A DNA stretch of 64,000 nucleotides, from NCBI GenBank assembly GCA_022414725.1, contig CM039464.1:868001-932000 (forward strand), read 5' to 3'. The notes below the pieces were generated by a model. It was given only the letters and a program-made list of their open reading frames with translations, searched no databases and was not told the origin of the DNA. Source of the stretch: Microglena sp. YARC. Lineage: Eukaryota > Chlorophyta > Chlorophyceae > Chlamydomonadales > Chlamydomonadaceae. The position numbers and the translations under genes are program-made. Below are positions 55,741 to 64,000 of the stretch, piece after piece (within the stretch, counting starts at the first letter, position 1; every line of letters starts with the position of its first letter).

Positions 55741-58700
55741 CTGGGTTGGGTTGGGTGTTGGGTCAGGTAGAGTGGGGTCGGGGTTGGGTTGGGGGTTGGG
55801 TGATGGGTTGGGGGTTTGGTTTGGTTGGGGGATGGGTTGGGTTGGGCCAGGTTGAGTGAGGTCCGGGTTGGGTTGGGGGATGGGTTGGGATTGGGTTGGT
55901 CAGGTCAGGTTGGGTTTGGATTTGGGCTGGTCAGGTCAGGGTTAGATTAGGGTTGGGTTAGGTTGGGGGAAGGATCTGCAACCTACATTTGCATGGCAGT
56001 GAAAACAACGGGAGGACAGAGAATAATCAGAAGGGAATGCAGGCCAATGCAAAGATGCAACCCATGAGGTGCTCGAGTGAGACTAGATGCTGTAACATAC
56101 ATAGACCGAATCCCGTTTCACCCACCAGAGCTAGCAGCTGGTCCTCCAGGCCCTTCTCAGTGACGCAGAAGTTAACCATGGTGGTCTGAGCCGCAATCTC
56201 GGGCTGGAAGTGAGGGTTGGCAAGCTTGGTCTGAAGGTATAACCTGAACCTGCTGTCGTACTCCACCTCGGTATCGCCAATCCTCATGATCACATTGCGC
56301 CCCTTCTTGATGGTCTGCTTGCCAATCACGGTGTCAAGCACAGCATCGATGTCGACAGGCAGGTTCTCCAACAGCAGGGGAAGACCGTTCTCAATGCAGT
56401 AGACGACCTGGGGGAGGAGAAGGGTGGTGGTGAGTGGCAGGGTGGGAAGTGGAGGGGGTTTAAGTGGTCTGCTTGCCAATCACAGTGTCGAGCACAGCAT
56501 CGAGTGGGAGGGTGGTGACTGGTACGTGGTGTGGTGTAGTTCTGCAAGTGCAACAAACCTTGCTACAGCGAGAGCTAGAGATAGGCCTAGAGCCAGCAGC
56601 TTTCTCCTCTCGTCAATGTACTTGTGCTGTGACTGCTGAATGATGACCTGATAAGCTATAAAAGGCTGTTGAAAGCTATACAACACTGTCCCTGGAGGTG
56701 GCTGAACACCAAAAAGCTAAAAAAAAAAAAACTTTCAGATTTGAAAAAATAAATCCCTGACTCTTACCTTGTCTATGTACTTGTGCTGTGACTGCTGAAT
56801 GATGACCTGATAAGCTATAAAAGGCTATAAAAAGCTATAAAACGCTGTCCCTGGAGGAGGCTCGAAACCAAAAAGCTAAATAAAAACACTTTCAGATTTG
56901 AAAAAATAAATCCCTGACTCGCACCTTGTCAATGTACTTGTGCTGTGACTGCTGAATGATGACCAGGCCCTGGGGCTCCTCCCGGTTGATGATCCAACGG
57001 ATACCCTGCAGTTGAGGGTCGATGATCAGACCCCATCGGCTAGCGTTGGTCATGATGGCGCCGTTCTCAATCGACAAGGGATCCGTGGGAAGGCCCTCGT
57101 TGGCCCACTTGGCCTTGTCGGCGTCCGTGGTAAGCATCTCCAGAGGGGTGATGCCAATACGCATGGGGATGGCACGCTCAAGGAGGTCGGGGATCCACTT
57201 CTCGTTGAGAAGGCTCTGCCTGAACATCATGTATGCAAGTATGTATGTTTCAGTCAAGGGGTAGGCCAAATTGGCTAAAGGGCCTTGCCCAACCGTGACA
57301 GGAAGGGCTAAAAAGAAAAGGCATTGACGAAATTGAACCCCAAACAATCATTTTACCCACGGGGGCCCTGACTTCGTGCTACAGTCGAAATTTAATTCAA
57401 TGACGTATCATCTCCCTGAAAATTTGATGCAATGATCATCTACCCGTACATGTAAATCTGATGAAAAAATGACCTACCTGAACATCATGTTGAAGGGGCC
57501 GGCGTAGGACACGAAGGCCGAAGCCATCAGCACGTCGCCCACCAGCTTGCCCTCCACCTCGGTCATGCGCTTGATCTCAATGTTCCAGCGAGCGTTCTCA
57601 CCAGACAGACCGTTGATCAGACGCTCGGCAAGCTGGGCCTTACGGCCGGTCTTCTCAGCCTGAGCGACCGCGGCGTTCTTGTCATTCGTGGCCTTCATTA
57701 GACCCTCCTCCAGCATGGCCACACGGTCCTGCAGCTCCTTTACCTTGGCGCGAATGCCAGCTAGCTTCTTGTTAGCGCCGGCCAGCTTGTTGTTTGCCTC
57801 GCCCAGGGCGCTTCGCTTGGGCGCCACCACCTGGTAGATGCGGAAGTACTTGCAGATGTTGACAACCCATCCGCACAGACCGGCAGCAGCGGCAGACTTG
57901 GAGCGGATGAGTTCAGCCTTGAAGCCGGCTTGAGAGAGGTACTCCTTCTCCACGGCCGCCACGCAGTTCTCGGGGACGTTGTCCTTGTCGAAGTTTTGCA
58001 AGGACTTAAGGAAGGCATCGACGTTACCCATCGCCTTCTTACAAGCGTTCCACGACACGTCCTTGGGGATCTTGCCGCCACAGATGAGGATCATGCAAGC
58101 ACTGCACACGTCGATGACGTCGGAAGCGGGGCTACCGAAGGACTTGAGCTCTCCGAGGGACGCCTTGTCCAGAGAGTTCAGAGCGGCCTCCGCCTCAGCG
58201 ATTACTGGCTCAGCGGCCTCAAGGTCCTTGGAGCATTCCTCTTGGAAGGCTGTGTGGTGTGGAGTGGTGTGTGGAGTGGAGTGAAATGGAGTGTGATGTG
58301 GTCAATGGAGTGGAGTGAAATGGAGTGTGGTGTAGTGTGGTCTACATGTGCGTGCGGTGGTGTGGTCAGTATGTGTAGTGGTGGTGGTGGTGGTGTGTGT
58401 GGGGAGGAAGCCCACCTTTTCAGGCAGTTGCCTACTTGAATGCAGTATGCGATGCAGCCTCACACCCATCCCACTCCCCCCCCCCTCACCTGTCACCCCC
58501 TCCTCACCGTACCCCCCGTCACCTGTCACCTCCACAGCCAGCTTATTAACCGCCTCCTCATCCTCTCTACCCTCAGCTGTCACCTCCTCATCCTCTCTAC
58601 CCCCCTCACACCCATCCCACGCCACCCCCCCTCACCTGTCACTTCCTCAGCCAGCTTGTTAGCCGCCTCCTCATCCTCCCAACCCTCATCTGTCACCTCC

Positions 58701-61700
58701 TTATCCTCTCTACCCTCATCTGTCACCTCCTCATCCTCTCTACCCCCCCTCACCTGTTACCCCCTCCTTACCCTACCCCCCCTCACCTGTCACTTCCTCA
58801 GCCAGCTTGTTAGCCGCCTCCTCATCCTCCCTACCGGCCTCCACAGCCTCGTCCACCACCGCCTTCTCCTTGCCAATGGAAACGATCAGCTCATCGGTCT
58901 TCTGCTTCTTCTCCTCTACGATGATCTGCTCCTCCTTCAGGGACACCTGCAGGTCTGCCACCTGGGCAGAGGCCTGGGCAATCTTATCCACCCCATTCTC
59001 CAGTCTCTCCTTGGCAGCCCTCAGCTCAGCTCGCTTCTCAGCCAGCAGGGTCTTGTAAAGGGCAATGAGCTCAAGGTATGACTTGGGAGTGGTGTAGTTG
59101 TAGCGGCGGAAGGTCTCCAAGAAGCGGACGGAGGCCTCGGTCACGCACTGATGGGTGTACGCCATGTGGTAGGCGATGTTAGCGCGCACGTCCTCATCGA
59201 TGTTCGGGACGTCGGACAAGAAGCGCTCAGCGACGGACACCAAGGCCTCGGAGGGCCAGCCGTGGAACCAGTCGAACGCGGTGGAGCTCACCAGTGCAGG
59301 GAACATACGTGCACGAATCCTGAACTTGTCGCCTACTGGGGAAAAGCACAGCACGATGTGCAAGTACTTGCGCACCTACGGTGGGTGTGAGGGGGATGGG
59401 TGGGGGTGTGAGAAGCATAGTAGGTGAGGTGGGGTGGGGTGGGTGGGTGTGAGAAGCAGAGTGGGTGAGAGGGTGGGTGGGTGCACGGATCCTGAACTTG
59501 TCCCCCACTGGGGAGAAGCACAGCACGATGTGCAAGTACTTGCGCACCTATGGGTGCGAGGTTTAGGGAGGGTGGATGGGTGACAGGGAGGGTGGGTTGA
59601 GGGAGGGTGAATGGGTGAGAGGGTGGGTGGGTAGAGGAAGGGTGGATGGGTTGAGGTGAGTTGAGGTTGGGTGATTTTAGGTGGAGTGTGATGGGTGAGG
59701 TTGAGTTGGGTGAGTTGACATGGGGTGAATGGAGGCAGGGTTGGATGGTGCGTTTGTGTGTTGGTTTTCAACTATTGCTTCGTGAATGGTGCGTTTGTGT
59801 TGAGTGTCGGTTATCAACTATTGCTTTGTGTACCTTGCCAATGGTGTCTTAGTGTTTTGGTTATCAATTATTGCCTCACGCACCCTGTAATGGTGCGTTT
59901 GTGTTATGTGTTGTTGTTCAACTATCGCTTTGGGTACCTTGTCAATGGTGTCTTAGAGTTTTAGTTATCAACTGTTGCCTCACAAACCTTGTCAATGGTG
60001 TGCTGTTTGTTGTTGTTCAACTATCGCTTTGGGTGCCTTGTTGATGGTGTGTTTGCGTATTGGTTATCATCTATTGCCTCACGCACCTTGTCAATGAAGA
60101 AAATCCACAGGTTCTCTGGGGTGTCAAGAATACCAGCGTTCTTACACTCGGTCCTGACAGCGTTGGAGAAGGTGTCCTTGTCCTCGGGTGTGAACAGGTC
60201 GGCGATAAGTCCGGTGGACAACAGATCGTTGATGTACACAAGGAAGACCTCTTTCACGATCTGGTTGTCAGTCATGAGGAAGGTGGTGGGGGTACCCTTC
60301 ACTCCGGCTTTCTTGTACAGGTTGAGCAGGTTCTCCTTGAATTCGGTGACGCCGTAGGTGGAGGAGACGGCGATTTGTACGACTTCGTTTCCGCAGATGT
60401 AGGAGGCCAAGCGGGCGAGGGACTGCTTGCCACTACCGCCGACACCCACAAGCATGGCGTTGCCACGGGGCAGGTCGATGATTCGAGCGATGCGGGTGAT
60501 GTGCTCCATGGCCTGGAAGGGTAGGGGGGAGCTGGTCAGCACTTACATGGGAGTTGAGATGTGGTGAGTGGATTGATGCGGTTATGAATGGGATGGATGG
60601 AGTTATGGATGGGTGGGTAGTTTTGATGGATGGAAGTGAGTGTGAAGCTTGGAGTAGAGTGAAAATGTGTTCCATGGCCTGTAGGAAGGGTCAGGGGGAA
60701 GCTGGTCAGCACTTAGCTGGGCAGTAGTTGGGCTTAGGTGGTCTTGGTTTAGGTGGTCTTGGTTTAGGTGGTCTTGGTTTAGGTGGTTTTGGTTTAGGTG
60801 GTTTTGGTTTAGGTGGTCTTGGTTTAGGTGGTCTTGGTTTAGGTGGTCTTGGTTTAGGTGGTGTAGGTGGTCTTGGTTTAGGTGGTTTTGGTTTAGGTGG
60901 TTTTGGTTCAGGTGGTTTTGGTTTAGGTGGTGTAGGTGGTTTAGGAAGAAAAAAGTGCTGACCATCTAAGTTCTGACCAGCTTCTGCTTACCTGCTGGAA
61001 CAGCACCAGATCCATGACAGCATTGCTTTCGTTGTACTCCCTCAGCTTATCGTCCAGGGCCTTCTTCAGCACGTCGTAGCCAGACACACTGCAGTAAAGG
61101 TAGGGGGAAACCGGTCAGCACTTGGGTTTAGGTGGTTCAGGATACAGGTGGTATAGGTTAAGGAGGTTTAGGTGGGGTAGGTTTACTAGTTAGCTCAGAG
61201 ATGACTCAATTATATATCATTAATAATTATATGATTATATCTATATCATATGATTATATGATATATATATATATATATATCATTAATATATATCAAAACC
61301 TGCAGTACACTGGAAGGTCCTCGGGAGTGGACTTCAGGAAAGAACAGAGCGACAGAGCTCTCTTTGCTGGCTATCCAGCCAAACCTCAAATACCCTAGTG
61401 CCCTGAGTTTGTGCTACAGAGATGATTTCATTATATAAGTAATAATCAATACTATACCTGCAGTAGACAGGGAGGTCATCGGGAGTGGACTGCAGGAAAG
61501 AACAGAGCAACTGAGCTTCCCTTGCTGGCTATCCAGCCAAACCTCAAATACCCTAGTGCACCTAACCCTGAGTTTGCGCTACACAGATGATTTCATTATG
61601 TAAGTAATAACCAATATTATACCTGCAGTAGACAGGGAGGTCATCGGGAGTGGACTGCAGGAAAGAACAGAGCAACTGAGCTTCCCTTGCTGGCTATCCA

Positions 61701-63546
61701 GCCAAACCTCAAATACCCTAGTGCACCTGACCCTGAGTTTGTGCTACAGAGATGATTTCATTAGATAAGTAATAATCAATAGTATACCTGCAGTAGACAG
61801 GGAGGTCATCAGGAGTGGACTGCAGGAAAGAGCAGATCAGCAAAGGTCGCTCCTCGACCTTCTCCATGCCACCGCAGTCATCAAAGTACTTCTTGGTAAT
61901 GGGAAGGCGGAACTCGTCGTAGCGTTGCATGTCCGCCTCGTTGACCATGCGGTCTCGGAAGACACGCTCAGATTCGTGGACCCACAAGCGAGCAACCTGC
62001 GGGGGTGGGAATTAATAAATTGGTTAATTGATGAATTACACACCAATACTTACCCTCATACACCCCACCAACCCAGCTTCCTAACTTGGTGTAATTTGAT
62101 TTATTATTAATATAAGACACGTTCAGGTTCGTGGACCCACAAGCGAGCGACCTGCGGGGAAGGGAATTCATGAATTGGTTAATTGATGAATTGGTTAATT
62201 GGTGAATTCATGAATTGGTTAATTGATGAATTACACACCAATACCTACTCCCATACACCCCACCCTCCCAGCTTCCTAACCTGGTGTAACTTGATTTATA
62301 ACTAATATAAGATAAGACACGCTTAGATTCATGCACCCACAAGCGAGCAACCTGCGGGGGTGGAAGATACAAGTCATGCTGTTGGTGTTGTTGGTGATAA
62401 TGGGTGTGATTATGGTGGTGGTGGTGGTGATAATGGGTGTGATTATGGTGGTGGTGGTGGTGGTGATAATAGGTGTGATTATGGTGGTGGTGGTGGTGGT
62501 GGTGACGATGGTGGTGATGATTCATGGACCCACAAGCGGGCAACCTGCGGGGGTGAAAGATACAAGTCATGTTGTTGGTGATGATTCATGGACCCACAAG
62601 TGAGCAACCTGCAGGGAGGAGTATTAATAAATCGATTAATTACACATACACATCAACACCTCCGCCAACTGCACTAGCAGACAAACACTACACAGCAAGC
62701 AACCTGCACCACCACTACAACTACTGCCGCCATCACCTGTACCACCGCCGCCACTTACAACCACTAATAAAAACAAAACACAAGTTGTTTTAAACCACCA
62801 CCGCATGGTGACTCACATCTGTGGGGCTCTAGTAAAAGTCCTTGATCATGCGGCACATGCCCTGTGACATGTTGGATAGCTCTCGCAGGTTGCACTGGTA
62901 GTGGAACTTGACTGCGGAGGGCAAGAAGTTGTTCATGACCAGCCTGCCTACCACCACCATCACCACTAAAACAACCACCACCTGCACTACTACAACCACT
63001 ACGACAACCACCACCACCTGTGCCACCGCCGCCACAAACACAAATACTAAAACAAACAAAACACACAACGAACAGACAAAACAAAACACGACAAACAAAA
63101 CACAACAAACAAAACACAACCAACAAAACAAGTTTTCTGTCACCACCACCACATGATAACTCACATCTGTGGGGCTCTTGTAAAAGTCCTTGATCATGCG
63201 GCACATGCCTTGTGACATGTTGGATAGCTCTCGCAGGTTGAACTGGTAGTGGAACTTCACAGCGGAGGGCAAGAAGTTGTTCATGACCAGCCTGTGCAGC
63301 TCGATGGTGGCGTCGACCAGCTTGTTGGACATCTTGGCGACATCGGGGTGGAAGTCGCTGATGTGGCCGTCGATGATTTGGAAGTAGATAGAGCGTACGA
63401 TTTCAGGGGGGGGCATCTGGACAGCTAGCGTCATGAACTGCCGCTGCATGCGCGGGGTGATGTTGAAGGAGCCAGCAGTGGGGTTCATGCAAGCGCAGAA
63501 CTGGGTGTTGGTGATCTCCTTGAGCACGATCTTGATCTTGTCATAC
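52975..63546 (-). CDS. Axonemal outer-arm dynein heavy chain, C-terminal half (9 exons seen)
   Basis: Exons in order: 63165-63546, 61788-61996, 60992-61088, 60087-60512, 58787-59375, 57478-58249, 56925-57219, 56126-56407, 52975-55740. All phases join cleanly and give about 1,940 residues of a protein normally near 4,500. Order: end of AAA3, AAA4 with its P-loop, stalk coiled coil with microtubule-binding domain, AAA5, AAA6, C-terminal domain, ending CLFLDVV-stop. [20 protein letters not shown] and the KWTLAG ending place it with the outer-arm alpha/beta (DNAH9/11/17) group; which paralogue is uncertain. It drives flagellar beating. The 5' half lies beyond the right edge. Introns repeatedly contain copies of neighbouring exon ends. 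Confidence 0.9.
55741..56125. repeat. GGTTGGG-rich intron
   Basis: Runs of GGGTTGGGTT-like words at 55741-55970 on the plus strand, then ordinary sequence. Not telomeric: spacing is irregular. Confidence 0.6.
56126..56407 (-). CDS. Dynein exon: AAA5-AAA6 junction
   Basis: 94 codons from CCCCCAG|GTCGTCTAC to GCTCTG|GTGGGT, phase 0. [20 protein letters not shown] (the G..xLLENxxExxDxxLDPVL box), then [20 protein letters not shown] with [12 protein letters not shown]. Confidence 0.9.
56925..57219 (-). CDS. Dynein exon: AAA5
   Basis: Phase 2 to phase 0. [20 protein letters not shown], then [18 protein letters not shown] (IDPQxQGxxWI, the AAA5 Walker B-like box) and [13 protein letters not shown]. 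The last ~40 coding bases are duplicated twice in the next intron (56612-56650 and 56769-56807), each followed by CTGATAAGCTATAAAAGGC. Confidence 0.9.
57219..57476 (+). mobile_element. Introner-like element forming a dynein intron (copy D)
   Basis: The intron (57220-57477) contains the repeat family also found at 19466, 23378 and 41055 (TTTCAGTCAAGGGGTAGGCC, GGCATTGACGAAATTGAACC, GGGGGCCCTGACTTCGTG). CCTGAACATCATGT is present at 57219-57232 and again at 57477-57490, giving ATGTTCAGG at both splice sites on the coding strand. That is what insertion with target duplication into an exon would leave. Confidence 0.7.
57478..58249 (-). CDS. Dynein exon: microtubule-binding domain and stalk helix CC2
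   Basis: Opens with the coiled coil ending [20 protein letters not shown], continues into the microtubule-binding domain ([31 protein letters not shown], then [20 protein letters not shown]), then CC2 and the start of AAA5. Donor TTCAG|GTAGGT, phase 2. Ends exactly at a 14-bp direct repeat shared with the far end of the next intron. Confidence 0.9.
58255..58780. repeat. Intron with echoes of the CC1 exon end
   Basis: CCTCAGCCAGCTTGTTAGCC followed by GCCTCCTCATCCTC at about 58637-58675, a weaker copy at 58530-58570, and further CTGTCACCTCCTCATCCTCT words. All copy the last ~45 bases of the exon ending at 58787, including its donor (CACCTGTCA). Confidence 0.6.
58787..59375 (-). CDS. Dynein exon: end of AAA4 and stalk helix CC1
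   Basis: [20 protein letters not shown] with [20 protein letters not shown], the classic PVGxxFRxRxRxFPxLVxxxxIDWFxxWP motif, then the rising stalk helix ([20 protein letters not shown]...). Phase 0 in, phase 1 out. Its first ~65 bases are repeated at 59480-59550. Confidence 0.9.
59376..60086. repeat. Intron with duplicated exon starts and donors
   Basis: 59480-59550 copies the 5' end of the downstream exon with its acceptor (CGCACCTATGGGTG). 59760-60050 has alternating units of about 55-60 bp ending ACCTTGTCAATGGTGT, that is, the donor side of the upstream exon. Confidence 0.6.
60087..60512 (-). CDS. Dynein exon: AAA4 nucleotide-binding core
   Basis: 142 codons. [20 protein letters not shown], then [17 protein letters not shown], the AAA4 Walker [21 protein letters not shown] follows as the Walker B region (TDxQI). 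Donor AAG|GTGCGT; the same ACCTTGTCAATG (plus strand) is echoed several times in the intron at 59825-60045. Confidence 0.9.
60735..60950. repeat. 15-bp minisatellite GGTGGTCTTGGTTTA
   Basis: About 14 units with C/T variation, in the intron before AAA4. The plus-strand Gly-Leu frame is a shadow. Confidence 0.9.
60992..61088 (-). CDS. Dynein exon: entry to AAA4
   Basis: 97 nt, phase 2 to phase 0: [20 protein letters not shown] and [12 protein letters not shown], the LxxxLxxYNxxxxxMxLVLFxxA box immediately before the AAA4 P-loop. Confidence 0.85.
61300..61787. repeat. 165-bp tandem duplication of an exon end
   Basis: CTGCAGTAGACAGGGAGGTC starts at 61458, 61623 and 61788, and a diverged CTGCAGTACACTGGAAGGTC at 61300. 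Each copy repeats the last ~65 coding bases plus donor of exon 61788-61996 and a piece of introner tail (CCCTGAGTTTGTGCTACA). Confidence 0.8.
61788..61996 (-). CDS. Dynein exon: AAA3-AAA4 linker
   Basis: CCGCAG|GTTGCTCGC to TGCAG|GTATAC, phase 0 in, phase 2 out. [20 protein letters not shown] followed by a YFDDCGG loop matches the LVRLWxHExxRVxxDRxV start found after the SNxxQG box. Confidence 0.85.
61997..63164. repeat. Intron with multiple acceptor and exon-start copies
   Basis: GTGGACCCACAAGCGAGCAA followed by CCTGCGGGG (exon start plus acceptor) recurs at about 62130, 62333, 62525 and 62588. 62815-62945 copies the last 130 bases of the upstream exon with its donor. TGG/TGA-rich microsatellite at 62380-62515, ACA-rich at 62940-63140. 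Confidence 0.7.
63165..63546 (-). CDS. Dynein exon: AAA3 C-terminal part
   Basis: CATCAG|G acceptor and CACAGAT|GTGAGT donor. [20 protein letters not shown] is the sensor-I-like CMNPxxGSxxIxPRxxRxF motif, and [17 protein letters not shown] is the conserved FxYxFNLRDLSxxxQG box. 127 codons plus one base. Its first 78 bases are duplicated at 63637-63714 and its last 130 at about 62815-62945. Confidence 0.85.
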
Positions 63547-64000
63547 CTGATGATGAGAGGAATGGGGTTGGGGAGGGGTGGTGAAGGTTGGGGGGGTGGG
63601 AGGGGGCTGAAGGTCGGGGGTTGGGCAATAGGGGGTAGCCGGCGGTGGGGTTCATGCAAGCACAGAACTGGGTGTTGGTGATCTTCTTGAGAACAATCTT
63701 GATCTTATCGTACCTGATGAGAGGAACGGGGTTGGGGAGGGGTGGTGAGGGTTGGGGGGGTCGGGAGAGGGGTGAAGGTTGGGGTTTGGGGGCGGTGAAG
63801 GTTGGGGTTTGGGGGAGTTGGAGGGTGGTAAAGGTTGGGGTTTGGGGGGCGGTGAAGGTTGGGGTTTCGGGGGGGGGATTGCCCCCTTGTATAACGTACC
63901 AGCCATCGAAAACCAACATACCACAAAAAAACAAACCAGAAATAAAAGTACCACCAAAAACCAATCCACCAAAAAAACCAACGTACCAGCCACCGTAATC
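63547..64000. other. Intron with partial AAA3 exon copy
   Basis: 63637-63714 repeats the first 78 bases of the AAA3 exon with the same ATCAG|GTA acceptor (three substitutions and no continuation). The rest is G/T-rich (63560-63625, 63720-63880) and then A/C-rich. No other exon seen before the edge. Confidence 0.55.

Noticed and set aside
53029..55855. Long plus-strand frames opposite dynein exon 9
   Set aside because: Shadows of a strongly conserved dynein exon with high GC third positions.
55741..55975. Telomere-like TTGGG/TTAGGG words
   Set aside because: Irregular spacing and location in a dynein intron; ordinary G/T-rich intron sequence.

Overview
This is nuclear, intron-rich, very repetitive DNA from a eukaryote, most likely a flagellated green alga. 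Two paralogous ELIP-type chlorophyll a/b-binding-family genes with plastid-transit-like leaders point to a plastid of the green type. An axonemal outer-arm dynein heavy chain points to motile flagella, and an AP2-like fragment and a TGTAA motif after one stop codon fit the green lineage. A prasinophyte-grade alga is plausible, but the species cannot be fixed from sequence alone. No rRNA, complete tRNA or CRISPR array was seen.

Layout. 1-0.8 kb: AP2-like exon followed by four 110-bp copies of the second half of that domain. 2.2-7.5 kb: two Tc1/mariner-like elements head to tail, the second running into a 1,000-N gap (7504-8503). 8.5-28.8 kb (minus strand): one large gene that I reconstruct from splice phases. 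It has an N-terminal helical bundle resembling the MLKL-NTD/HeLo class, a hydrophobic segment, Ala/Lys/Glu-rich coiled-coil exons closed by GC-AG introns, and then an ankyrin exon amplified in a roughly 2.1-kb tandem array. 29-35 kb: nest of mobile elements, including a complete hAT-like MITE with an 8-bp target duplication. 36.3-43.4 kb (plus strand): short-chain dehydrogenase exon(s), a tandem set of 33-nt phase-1 candidate microexons, and a Pro/Ala-rich, coiled-coil, repeat protein with one in-frame stop and a 3' frame change. 45.3-45.7 kb: threefold 27-residue hydrophobic repeat. 46.2-50.4 kb: two ELIP-like genes in tandem (minus). 53.0-63.5 kb (minus): C-terminal half of an outer-arm dynein heavy chain in nine exons, with AAA3 (partial), AAA4, stalk, AAA5, AAA6 and the C-terminal domain.

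Most interesting: (i) the MLKL-NTD/HeLo-like plus coiled-coil plus ankyrin gene with its expanding ankyrin exon array, which looks like an innate-immunity/cell-death type architecture; (ii) an introner-like repeat that appears to have created an intron inside the dynein coding sequence, flanked by a 14-bp target duplication overlapping both splice sites; (iii) repeated duplication of exon ends and splice sites within dynein introns. The 5-7.5 kb and 13-16 kb stretches carry many small indels relative to sister copies and may be poorly polished, so frame breaks there should not be over-read.
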